Notes: a model not told the origin generated them from the letters alone. DNA of 22,605 nucleotides from an uncultured Bacteroidota bacterium (GCA_937868675.1 CALMNJ010000220.1:1-22605), one strand, 5' to 3'. Shown: positions 15,110 through 22,164, numbered from the stretch's first letter. Numbers and translations: made by a program.

Positions 15110-15985
15110 TCAAATCACAAACTCCTTATCCATTATTTGTTCTGTCCCTGACTTTATCAGCACATGGTAATGTCCTTTTGGGTACCCCAACACCTTGATA
15201 TGAAAAAAATAAGTAAACGTTCCTGCGGGCAGAGGTTGCGCTTCGCCCATCTTAATTACAACTTCGTTTCTTTCGTTACGCACCTCTCCCAGAATACTGC
15301 TTGTGTTTTTAATGGTATATTCTATGTCGCCAAACACCTCTACGGGGTTCGACTCAATTTGCCTCTCTTCATTCAAAATCCGTTGTTGAGGCGTGCTGTA
15401 CCAGGTGTCGGCTTGTTTTGTAAGGTCACACACCCGTTTGCGCAACTGTTTTACCGGCTCTGCCTGAGGACTGTCTTCGGCCACCGAAATGTTTGAGGGA
15501 CTGTTTCCATCCGACAAGCACCAAACCGCTTCCTGAAGCACCTCGTAAGGAATTGGTTTTCCCTTGAGCCAAACGCATAATTTTTTAAGGTTATCACTGG
15601 CCTGTTTTCCCAATTTAAACCCCGAACCCGATCCCGGAGACGCATTATGAAGCTGACAACAAAACCCCTCGAGTTGCACGTTCTTTTTTTGACCGGCAGC
15701 CAGAGGAATGTTCTGATCGTGCACCACCAGCAGATCCTGCTCACCTTCATCCTCGCTATTCATAATCTCACCGGCCCGCAATAAAAAACTGGTGCTCTTA
15801 CCACTTTTATTTTCAATGGTCATGCTTACGCATTTGCCCGAGTGTCCGCCAAGGCCGGTAAGTTTTGCATTTACTTTTCCGGTTTTTAATGCCTCGCTCA
15901 GCGCGATGGTATTTTCTGTTTTCCATCCACACAACAAAACCGCACTAAACAGTGCTGAAATAAATAAAACAAGGAGCCGTTTCAT
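15110..15985 (-). CDS. Secreted hypothetical protein with C-terminal FlgD/T9SS-type beta-sandwich
   Basis: I do not recognise a characterised family. The 291-aa product has a Sec signal (LLVLFISALFSAVLLCGW). An N-terminal domain with five or six cysteines follows (GKCVSM, GFCCQL, KLCVWL, AVWCLSDGNSPSNIS), then a charged central helix (EPVKQLRKRVCDLTKQAD). The C-terminal ~75 residues (FGDIEYTIKNTSSILGEVRNE ..., PLPAGTFTYFFHIKVLGYPKGHYHVLIKSG) have the pattern of FlgD-like/type-IX-secretion sorting beta-sandwiches. The last strand (DKEFVI) is short, so sorting by type IX secretion is only a possibility. The N-terminal stretch with QEAVWCLSDG recalls thioester-type adhesion domains but I cannot establish it. 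It follows the CxxC membrane protein gene after 144 bp. Confidence 0.6.
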   Translation of the reverse strand: MKRLLVLFISALFSAVLLCGWKTENTIALSEALKTGKVNAKLTGLGGHSGKCVSMTIENKSGKSTSFLLRAGEIMNSEDEGEQDLLVVHDQNIPLAAGQKKNVQLEGFCCQLHNASPGSGSGFKLGKQASDNLKKLCVWLKGKPIPYEVLQEAVWCLSDGNSPSNISVAEDSPQAEPVKQLRKRVCDLTKQADTWYSTPQQRILNEERQIESNPVEVFGDIEYTIKNTSSILGEVRNERNEVVIKMGEAQPLPAGTFTYFFHIKVLGYPKGHYHVLIKSGTEQIMDKEFVI

Positions 15986-16065
15986 GATGTTTGTTTTCCA
16001 TCATAACGGTGCCAGTAAAAAAAGTTACGACTTATTGCAATCAGGCATTTTATAAGCCTGTTCAG

Positions 16066-16084
16066 AAAACGTTCAAAGCGTTTT
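16066..16084 (-). terminator. Possible terminator after the CxxC membrane protein gene
   Basis: AAAACG and CGTTTT pair over 6 bp with a 7-nt loop, 45 bp past the stop at 16130. The arm itself supplies a short T-run. A second small stem, CAGGC/GCCTG, lies next to it (16043-16060 region). Support is weak. Confidence 0.3.
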
Positions 16085-16129
16085 ACATTTCAGGAAAGAC
16101 TTACAACCGGATGATAACAAAAAAGGGGG

Positions 16130-16411
16130 TTACTCCTGCCCGGCCATGCTTTGCCTGGCTCCGCGTCTGAACACCTTGCGGAAGAGACTCGCTAACTGTT
16201 TACGGAAAATAAACATGATCATTAAATAAGGGGCGGCCATCAGGTACAAAATGCCCGAGTTAAGGCTGCGCGCCATGGAAGACGGATCGTTTTTGAGCGA
16301 AGACTCGGCAGAGGCTTTGCACATGGCGCACTGCGAATAAACATCGCCGGGCAGTGCCACTATAAACAATAGCAGAATCAATAAAACAATATATGGTTTC
16401 CTCTTGTTCAT
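16130..16411 (-). CDS. Small membrane protein with periplasmic CxxC
   Basis: The 93-aa product begins MNKRKPY, then a hydrophobic stretch (IVLLILLLFIVAL), then SQCAMCKASAESSLKND, then a second membrane segment (GILYLMAAPYLMIMFIF), and an Arg/Lys-rich tail. This layout puts the CxxC between two helices, probably on the periplasmic side, where it may bind metal or take part in thiol redox. I recall this kind of CAMC small protein as widespread and uncharacterised in Bacteroidota. The frame also opens at 16432, but a TACCTTTG promoter element covers 16422-16429, so the ATG at 16411 is the start and the leader is only a few nt. Confidence 0.72.
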   Translation of the reverse strand: MNKRKPYIVLLILLLFIVALPGDVYSQCAMCKASAESSLKNDPSSMARSLNSGILYLMAAPYLMIMFIFRKQLASLFRKVFRRGARQSMAGQE

Positions 16412-16421
16412 TACAGATGCA

Positions 16422-16452
16422 CAAAGGTACAACTCAGCTGCATTAACTCAAA
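16422..16452 (-). promoter_or_regulatory. Consensus promoter for the CxxC membrane protein gene
   Basis: On the minus strand TTTG (16449-16452), a 19-nt spacer and TACCTTTG (16422-16429) are a perfect match to the Bacteroidota consensus. Transcription should begin near 16415, about 4 nt before the ATG at 16411, so the message is nearly leaderless. The -33 region overlaps the T-tract of the upstream crotonase terminator. Confidence 0.75.
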
Positions 16453-16456
16453 AAAG

Positions 16457-16483
16457 AAAGCGGCCCTGTTTCAAAGCCGCTTT
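16457..16483 (-). terminator. Intrinsic terminator of the crotonase gene
   Basis: AAAGCGGC pairs perfectly with GCCGCTTT (8 bp, 11-nt loop), 18 bp past the crotonase stop. On the minus strand it is followed at once by CTTTTTTG. This is the best intrinsic terminator in the window. Confidence 0.8.
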
Positions 16484-16501
16484 AAATGATCTTTATCACG
16501 G

Positions 16502-17290
16502 TTAATCGCCTTTAAAGGCCGGTTTTCGTTTTTCCAGAAAGGCATCAACTCCCTCGCGGAAGTCGCCGGTGCCAAACGATTTTCCAAACTCCTCAATCTC
16601 CACTTCAAATCCGTTGAGCTGATTGTTGTAGCCGGCATTAATAACTTTAATGGCTGTTTTAATTGCTGTTGGGCTTTTGGAGGCGATTTTCGACGCAATC
16701 TCCATACTTTTTCCAAGCAATTCTTCCTGGGTAGTAATGTGGTTGGCAAGCCCCCATTTAAATGCGTCCTGTGCATTAATCATGTCGGCAGTTACCACCA
16801 TTTCAAAGGCTTTTCCTTTTCCCACAAGTTGTGCCAGGCGTTGCGTGCCGCCATATCCGGGAATAAGCCCCAGCGAAACTTCGGGTAATCCCATTTTGGC
16901 ATTGTCGCTTACCACTCTTATGTGGCATGCCATAGCCAGCTCAAGGCCTCCGCCCAGCGCAAATCCATTTACAGCGGCAATAATGGGTTTGCTGAAGTTT
17001 TCAATAAAGTTGAATATTTTGAAATGTCCGATGGCGCTGAGTTGCTTGCCCTGCTCCACCGAATAATTTGAAAATTCGGCAATATCCGCTCCGGCAACAA
17101 AGGCTTTTTGTCCTGCACCGGTTAGTATAACGGCATGAATGTCTTTTTGATTCTCGGCCTCCACCAGTGTTTCGTGAAGTTCCTCAATGGTTTGTTTATT
17201 CAATGCGTTAAGCTTGTCGGGCCTGTTAATCGTAATTACCAGCACACCGTTTTTTACCTCGCACATTATAAGCTCACTTGTTGCCACCAT
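16502..17290 (-). CDS. Enoyl-CoA hydratase/isomerase (crotonase family)
   Basis: The 262-aa cytoplasmic enzyme adds water across 2-enoyl-CoA in beta-oxidation or related acyl-CoA paths. Family features are the NRPDKLNALN start, the AFVAGADIAEF oxyanion loop (~63-73), GFALGGGLELAMACH with Glu117, and GLPEVSLGLIPGYGGTQRL with Glu137. The 20-residue gap between the two glutamates matches the catalytic pair of true hydratases, so hydratase activity is likely. The C-terminus ends EGVDAFLEKRKPAFKGD, as in typical family members. Substrate chain length cannot be told; 3-hydroxybutyryl-CoA (Crt-like) chemistry is a fair guess. It is monocistronic: strong promoter upstream, strong terminator downstream. 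Confidence 0.93.
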   Translation of the reverse strand: MVATSELIMCEVKNGVLVITINRPDKLNALNKQTIEELHETLVEAENQKDIHAVILTGAGQKAFVAGADIAEFSNYSVEQGKQLSAIGHFKIFNFIENFSKPIIAAVNGFALGGGLELAMACHIRVVSDNAKMGLPEVSLGLIPGYGGTQRLAQLVGKGKAFEMVVTADMINAQDAFKWGLANHITTQEELLGKSMEIASKIASKSPTAIKTAIKVINAGYNNQLNGFEVEIEEFGKSFGTGDFREGVDAFLEKRKPAFKGD

Positions 17291-17311
17291 TTTTTATTTT
17301 TTAAAACTGGA

Positions 17312-17345
17312 CAAATATAAAGTAATTGAAATGAAATAATCCAAA
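17312..17345 (-). promoter_or_regulatory. Consensus promoter for the crotonase gene
   Basis: On the minus strand TTTG (17342-17345), a 22-nt spacer and TATATTTG (17312-17319) fit the Bacteroidota consensus. The start site near 17305 leaves a ~15-nt leader to the ATG at 17290. Confidence 0.65.
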
Positions 17346-17431
17346 AGTTTTACACCCCGGCAAAGTGGAAAAGTATAAGGTAAACAAAGCGATAAAAGAT
17401 GTGAATACGGGTGTTAAAAAACGGAGCCGGT

Positions 17432-18448
17432 TTAATTACTCTTAATATAATGTGTGGTGTCGTCAACATGCCTGAACATTTTGCTGAAGAACTGATAACG
17501 TTGTTTTTCGGCCACGCCGCTTATGAGTGTGCTTTTCTTTTCAAGATTTCGTATCCAGTGCTCGGTTTCTTCACAAAACTCGGGGTTACTTGTGGTAAGC
17601 GAGTTCATGGTATTAAAACTGATATACGAATAGCGTGCCTCGCCCATTTTAATATAAATGCAATTGGTTCCCAGCATTACCTCGCTGTTATACAAAAGAT
17701 AGGTCTCCTTTTTGTCGCTTACATTTTTGCGCCCCGACGTGGCATTGCGCTGTACCATTTCGAGCATGGTTTTGTAATCGGTGAGAAGTTCGAGTGCCTG
17801 TTCCCGGCTTACAAGGCCGCTGTCAAAATAAAATTTAATCTGCCGCAAGCCGGTAAACACGGTTTCCTCGCTCCACACTTCGGTGCTGGCCACATTCAGG
17901 TATTCTTTAAACGATTCGTGAGCGGTATTGATAAGGTCTTGCGGAATTAGATCCCAGCTGAATTTTGCGTGCTGGTAATCGGGTACATTAAGCACCCCCC
18001 GTTGCCAGTAAAACAATTTAAAGGCCGTAAGTTTTTTACTGAAAAACGAATAGAACAGTGGCATCTCTTCGGCTACGTAATAGATATGTCCGTCGCCAAA
18101 CTTACTGATGGTGCGCAGGTGGCCAATAATGCGATCAAAATAATCCTGAAAATTTTTGACACTGTCGGTGAGCTTGGTATAAGCGAAGGTCACGGTATCG
18201 CTCCGGCTGCTGAACACCTCGTCCACACTGATGTTGTATTTGCGCGCAATCAGGTAAATTTCCTCGAGCGTGAGAGCGGTTTCGCCACGTATGCGGCGGT
18301 AGGCACTGTCTATGCTCACATCCAGTATATCGGCCATTTCCTCAGCCAGGCCAATACCCGGAGGAACCGATTGTTTGAGGCGGGCAATAAAATACTCCTG
18401 AACGGCGGAGTTGTTTTTAGCTGGCTTAACTGAGTTTTTACCCGACAT
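17432..18448 (-). CDS. Helix-turn-helix regulator with long uncharacterised C-terminal domain
   Basis: The 338-aa product has an N-terminal HTH of the XRE/BetR-like type: GLAEEMADILDVSIDSAYRRIRGETALTLEEIYLIARKYNIS (about residues 33-74), where the recognition helix is SIDSAYRRIRG. The remaining ~260 residues are alpha-helical in pattern, aromatic-rich, without membrane helices or a known ligand-binding fold I can name. This architecture is a common orphan regulator type in Bacteroidota. Target genes are unknown; its divergent neighbour prfB is not an obvious target. A TTG-18-TATCTTTA promoter lies directly upstream. The short intergenic gap to the crotonase (141 bp) contains only the crotonase promoter. 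Confidence 0.8.
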   Translation of the reverse strand: MSGKNSVKPAKNNSAVQEYFIARLKQSVPPGIGLAEEMADILDVSIDSAYRRIRGETALTLEEIYLIARKYNISVDEVFSSRSDTVTFAYTKLTDSVKNFQDYFDRIIGHLRTISKFGDGHIYYVAEEMPLFYSFFSKKLTAFKLFYWQRGVLNVPDYQHAKFSWDLIPQDLINTAHESFKEYLNVASTEVWSEETVFTGLRQIKFYFDSGLVSREQALELLTDYKTMLEMVQRNATSGRKNVSDKKETYLLYNSEVMLGTNCIYIKMGEARYSYISFNTMNSLTTSNPEFCEETEHWIRNLEKKSTLISGVAEKQRYQFFSKMFRHVDDTTHYIKSN

Positions 18449-18466
18449 ACGATTATAATTGTTTTA

Positions 18467-18495
18467 TAAAGATATTGAATTTGGCATAAATGCAA
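18467..18495 (-). promoter_or_regulatory. Promoter for the HTH regulator gene
   Basis: On the minus strand TTG (18493-18495), an 18-nt spacer and TATCTTTA (18467-18474) match the consensus except for one base. The leader to the ATG at 18448 would be ~12 nt. Confidence 0.5.
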
Positions 18496-18559
18496 GGTAA
18501 TGCCGAAATGCCGCGCCAGGGATTGAAACGGAGGGCTTGCGAAACAAAGAGCCGGTGAC

Positions 18560-18685
18560 GCCGGAGCGAGGAGGCGATTACGCCAGGGCGTATAAGCCAC
18601 CGCAGCAAGGCGGGCGGGTGTGCGCGCTGTGCGGCACCTGCGCTTTGCGAGCAACCCGCAGTGGAAAGCCCGCCCGGGCGCCCAA
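18560..18685. ncRNA. GC-rich structured intergenic element, copy 2 (possible ncRNA or REP-like repeat)
   Basis: The core of a GC island running from about 18505. The minus strand shows long ORFs here (18316-18717, 18453-18758), but their Arg/Pro/Ala-rich translations look like GC-rich artefacts. A perfect 8-bp outer stem joins CGGGCGGG (18611-18618) to CCCGCCCG (18669-18676). Inside lie GTGC/GCAC (18620-18623 with 18634-18637) and CTGCG/CGCAG (18638-18642 with 18657-18661), giving a three-way-junction-like plan. Further 5' are CCGG/CCGG and GGCG-ATTA-CGCC hairpins. It begins GCCGGAGCGA and ends GGCGCCCAA like the element at 7212-7294. It lies between the regulator and prfB promoters. Confidence 0.45.
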
Positions 18686-18702
18686 ATAATAATGCCAGCC
18701 TG

Positions 18703-18735
18703 CTTGCGGGAATACAAATTAAAAAAGTATCTTTG
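18703..18735 (+). promoter_or_regulatory. Promoter for prfB
   Basis: CTTG (18703-18706), a 21-nt spacer and TATCTTTG (18728-18735) fit the consensus. The -7 element ends 5 nt before the ATG at 18741, so transcription would start at or next to the start codon: a leaderless or nearly leaderless message. Confidence 0.6.
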
Positions 18736-18740
18736 CCGCC

Positions 18741-19848
18741 ATGTTTACACAAGAGCAACTAAAAGACGTGAATGACAGGTTTGAGTCGTTGAGGGGGTTC
18801 CTTTGACTACGACCGTAAGAAACACGACCTTGAGCTTTTAGAAGAAAAAACGCTGGACCCCAATTTCTGGAACGACTCCAAGCAAGCCGAAAAAATCCTC
18901 AACGATGTTAAGCAGGTTAAAACATGGACCACTGCTTACGATGAGTTGCGCCGAAAGGTAGATGACCTGAATACGTTGTACGAGTTTTTTAAAAGCGGTG
19001 ATGCCACTGAGGAAGAAACGGAAACCGAATTCAAAGATGCTTTAAAAACACTTGAGGACATTGAGTTCCGCAACATGCTGCGTGGCGAAGAGGACCGGCT
19101 GAACTGTGTTTTACAGATAAACTCGGGCGCCGGTGGTACCGAAAGCTGCGACTGGGCCAGCATGCTGATGCGGATGTACATGATGTGGGCTGAAAAGCAG
19201 GGATTTAAGGTTACCGAACTGGATTACAACGGCGGAGATGTGGCCGGTATTAAATCTGTTTCGCTGCAAATTGAGGGCGATTTTGCCTTTGGTTACCTGA
19301 AGGGCGAAAACGGGGTGCACCGGCTGGTTCGCATCAGTCCGTTTGATGCCAATGCAAAACGGCACACTAGCTTCGCATCGGTGTATGTTTATCCTATTGT
19401 TGATGACACTATCGAAATTGACATCAAACCAGCGGATATTGAAATGAGCACTTCGCGAAGTGGCGGTGCCGGTGGCCAAAACGTAAATAAAGTGGAAACC
19501 AAAGTGCAGTTACTGCATAAACCAACAGGCATTGTAGTGGTTTGTCAGGTAGAACGATCACAGCACGGCAACCGCGAACGCGCGATGCAAATGCTGCGCT
19601 CCCAGTTATATGAGCTTGAAATGCGTAAACGCAACGAAAGCAAACAGGCCGTTGAGGACAGCAAAATGAAAATTGAATGGGGGTCGCAAATCCGCAGCTA
19701 TGTACTGCACCCTTACAAAATGGTGAACGATCACCGCACCGAACTAAAAATAACCGACGCAGAAGGCGTTTTGGATGGTAATCTTGACGAGCTCATAAAA
19801 ACCTACCTCATGGCGGTAGGGGGCAACAAACGTTTGAACAAGGCCTAA
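18741..19848 (+). CDS. prfB: Peptide chain release factor 2, with programmed +1 frameshift
   Basis: RF2 ends translation at UGA and UAA. The gene is split over two frames: ATG at 18741 gives 21 codons ending CTT (18801-18803), then an in-frame TGA (18804-18806). Skipping one T continues as GAC TAC GAC into the long frame to 19848, for ~368 aa, the usual RF2 length. The site is the classic one: SD-like AGGGGG (18792-18797), a 3-nt spacer, then CTT TGA C. When RF2 is scarce, ribosomes pause at UGA and slip, so RF2 autoregulates. The specificity tripeptide SPF is at 199-201 and the catalytic GGQ at 244-246. Automated callers may start it falsely at 18946. ksgA follows after 18 bp. Confidence 0.97.
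18792..18807 (+). promoter_or_regulatory. RF2 programmed +1 frameshift site
   Basis: AGG GGG TTC CTT TGA C: an SD-like AGGGGG three bases upstream of the slippery CTT and the in-frame TGA followed by C. It is base-for-base the known prfB recoding arrangement except for the middle codon (TTC instead of TAT in E. coli). Confidence 0.96.
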
Positions 19849-19866
19849 AGCCCTGATAAAACAACA

Positions 19867-20637
19867 ATGGCGCAACCGGTAAAAGCAAAGAAACACCTCG
19901 GTCAGCATTTTTTGTGCGATGAAACGATTGCCCGCCGCATTGTGGATGCGCTGCTCGAAAAAGACAAAAACACCCCGATACTTGAAATTGGTCCGGGAAC
20001 AGGTGTGCTTACCCGGCACCTGATTGAACTGCCGGGTTTTTATGCGCTGGATATTGATGCGGAATCGGTGGCCTTTTTGCAGCAAAAATACCCTGCTCAA
20101 AAGGAACATATAGTATTATCTGACTTTCTGGAGGCCGATTTGGCAACACTTGGAGGCGATAAATTCAACATTATCGGCAATTTTCCTTACAACATTTCCA
20201 GTCAGATCATGTTTAAGGTGCTTGAAGAAAGAAAACATATTGACTTTGTTGTAGGGATGTTCCAGAAAGAGGTGGCCCAGCGCATTGCCGAAAAGCCGGG
20301 CACAAAAACGTACGGCATACTTAGCGTATTGCTTCAGGCCTATTACGATATTGAGTATTTGTTTACCGTGCATGAGAACGTGTTTAGCCCCCCGCCTAAA
20401 GTAAAAAGTGCCGTTATACGACTGAGCAGGAATAAAACAAAAGAGCTTGGCTGCAACGAAGCGTTATTTAAAAAAGTGGTGAAAACTGCATTTAACCAGC
20501 GTCGCAAAACCATCCGCAATTCAATAAGGTCGCTCACCGAAGGTAAATCATTTTCGCATCCGCTTCTGGATAAAAGACCCGAGCAGCTGAGCGTGGCCCA
20601 GTTTGTGGAGCTCACAAATGCGGTAAGTGCTGCCTGA
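19867..20637 (+). CDS. rsmA: 16S rRNA (adenine1518-N6/adenine1519-N6)-dimethyltransferase
   Basis: RsmA (KsgA) dimethylates two adjacent adenosines in the 3' hairpin of 16S rRNA late in small-subunit assembly; its loss gives kasugamycin resistance. The 256-aa product has KKHLGQHFL at the start, the SAM-binding motif EIGPGTGVLTRHL (40-52), the catalytic NFPYNIS (105-111; NLPYN is more usual, Phe is a mild variant), and the C-terminal NQRRKTIRNS segment. It starts 18 bp after prfB, so both are probably on one message, linking two translation genes. Confidence 0.96.
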   Translation: MAQPVKAKKHLGQHFLCDETIARRIVDALLEKDKNTPILEIGPGTGVLTRHLIELPGFYALDIDAESVAFLQQKYPAQKEHIVLSDFLEADLATLGGDKFNIIGNFPYNISSQIMFKVLEERKHIDFVVGMFQKEVAQRIAEKPGTKTYGILSVLLQAYYDIEYLFTVHENVFSPPPKVKSAVIRLSRNKTKELGCNEALFKKVVKTAFNQRRKTIRNSIRSLTEGKSFSHPLLDKRPEQLSVAQFVELTNAVSAA

Positions 20638-20660
20638 GAAAAAGCATTGATGCAGGCCTC

Positions 20661-20733
20661 TTAAACTGACAAATCTCATTTCTTTCAAACATGTTAAGCC
20701 TGAAATTTGCTCCATAATTTAAACTGACAAGTC
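20661..20733 (+). repeat. Direct repeat upstream of the CstB-like gene
   Basis: TTAAACTGACAAATC (20661-20675) and TTAAACTGACAAGTC (20719-20733) agree at 14 of 15 bases, 58 bp apart start to start. The second copy ends at the base before the ATG at 20734. A degenerate third copy may start near 20694 (TTAAGCCTGAAATTT). A paired operator for a sulfur- or redox-responsive regulator is one reading; a small duplication is the other. Confidence 0.5.
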
Positions 20734-22152
20734 ATGATTATTGAACAGCTATACACCGGTTGCCTGGCCGAAGCGGCTTATTATATTGAAAGCGATGGCG
20801 AGGCCGCCATTATAGACCCGCTGCGCGAAACGGGGCCATACCTCAATTTGGCGCAAAAACGGCACAGTAAAATAAAATATGTACTGGAAACTCATTTCCA
20901 TGCCGATTTCGTAAGCGGACATATTGACCTTGCGGCAAAAACAGGAGCGCAAATTGTTTATGGGCCTACCAGTATGCAAACCGGCTTTGAAGCTCATATC
21001 GCCCATGATGGCGAGGAACTTGCGCTCGGAAAAATAAAAATTAAGGTGCTGCATACCCCGGGACACACGATGGAAAGCTGTTGTTATCTTTTACTGGATG
21101 AAAATGGAAACGAAACCGCTTTGTTTAGTGGCGATACCTTATTTATAGGTGATGTTGGCAGGCCCGATCTTGCCCAAAAAGTAATTGCTGAACTAACCCA
21201 GGAAAAGCTTGCTGGCCATCTTTACGAGTCGTTGCGGAATAAAATAATGCCACTTCCCGACCACCTTATTGTATATCCCGGACATGGCGCCGGCAGTGCC
21301 TGTGGCAAGAACATGAGCAAAGAAACTTCCGACACGCTGGGTCACCAGAAAAAAGTAAACTACGCCCTTAACCCTGCTCTTACAAAAGAAAAATTTGTAG
21401 AATCCGTACTTGACGGACTTACTCCGCCTCCGGGATATTTTCCGCAAAACGTGCTGCTCAATATTAAAGGATACGAACGTTTTGATGAGGTGATAAGCAG
21501 AGCCAGCCACGCCTTTAGCCCGCTTGAACTTGAAGCGGCCGAAGACGCTGGTGCCATTGTGCTGGACTGCCGCGACTCGCAGGTGTTTTGCAAAGCATTT
21601 GTGCCAGGTGCCATTAATATAGGTCTTAACGGAAATTTTGCGGTGTGGACAGGAACGCTGATCCCCGATGTGAAACAACCCTTGGTTTTGGTAGCGGACC
21701 ATGGCAAAGAAAAAGAAGCCACCATCCGGCTGGCCCGTGTTGGCTTTGATCACGTTCTGGGTTATCTCAACTGGGGCATGGACGAATGGCTTGAAGGCGG
21801 TCACAACACCGATAGTATAACATCCATAAGCGCCGAAGCGCTTTACGAACAAATGCAAAAAGGTCCGGTTAACCTTCTCGACGTAAGAAAATCGAGTGAG
21901 TTTAACAGCGAGCATGTGGTAGGCGCCATTAATGCCCCGCTTGATTACATACGCGATAGTGTAAGTATGGTTGACCGCAACAAAACCTGGTTTGTATATT
22001 GCGCAGGGGGGTATCGTTCCATGACATTTATTTCGATGTTACGCAAATGGGGCTATACCAATCTGATAGACGTAAAGGGCGGATTCGCTGCGTTAAAGAA
22101 AAGCGGTAAGTTCAATATTACTGAGTACGTTTGCCCTACAACCATGCTTTAA
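20734..22152 (+). CDS. MBL-fold persulfide dioxygenase fused to two rhodanese domains (CstB-like)
   Basis: The 472-aa cytoplasmic protein combines an ETHE1-type metallo-beta-lactamase domain with two rhodaneses. The MBL part (~1-240) carries His54-x-His56-x-Asp58-x4-His63 (THFHADFVSGH), His111 (HTPGH), Asp134 (FSGDTLFIGDVGRPDL) and His184 (YPGHG). Persulfide dioxygenases use a single iron here, oxidising glutathione or low-molecular-weight persulfide to sulfite. Rhodanese 1 (~265-350) has Asp322 (VADHGKE) where the catalytic Cys is expected, so it is a pseudo-rhodanese. Rhodanese 2 (~372-460) has an intact CAGGYR loop with Cys423. MBL + pseudo-rhodanese + rhodanese is the order in staphylococcal CstB, which makes thiosulfate from persulfide. 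Hence sulfide/persulfide detoxification is likely. No sulfide:quinone reductase or CstR is adjacent. Confidence 0.88.
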   Translation: MIIEQLYTGCLAEAAYYIESDGEAAIIDPLRETGPYLNLAQKRHSKIKYVLETHFHADFVSGHIDLAAKTGAQIVYGPTSMQTGFEAHIAHDGEELALGKIKIKVLHTPGHTMESCCYLLLDENGNETALFSGDTLFIGDVGRPDLAQKVIAELTQEKLAGHLYESLRNKIMPLPDHLIVYPGHGAGSACGKNMSKETSDTLGHQKKVNYALNPALTKEKFVESVLDGLTPPPGYFPQNVLLNIKGYERFDEVISRASHAFSPLELEAAEDAGAIVLDCRDSQVFCKAFVPGAINIGLNGNFAVWTGTLIPDVKQPLVLVADHGKEKEATIRLARVGFDHVLGYLNWGMDEWLEGGHNTDSITSISAEALYEQMQKGPVNLLDVRKSSEFNSEHVVGAINAPLDYIRDSVSMVDRNKTWFVYCAGGYRSMTFISMLRKWGYTNLIDVKGGFAALKKSGKFNITEYVCPTTML

Positions 22153-22164
22153 ACTCGCGTCTTA

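Noticed and set aside
17396..17431. A CGG-CT-CCG plus T6 stretch after the regulator gene as a terminator
   Set aside because: The stem is only 3 bp with a 2-nt loop, too small to be stable.
18316..18758. Two long minus-strand ORFs (133 and 101 aa) over the GC-rich region
   Set aside because: They are Arg/Pro/Ala-rich, have no recognisable domain, lie in different frames over the same GC-rich bases and cover the regulator and prfB promoters; low stop density follows from GC content.
18946..19848. prfB starting at 18946
   Set aside because: The sequence upstream continues RF2 in the same frame back to the frameshift at 18804 and, in the zero frame, to the ATG at 18741.
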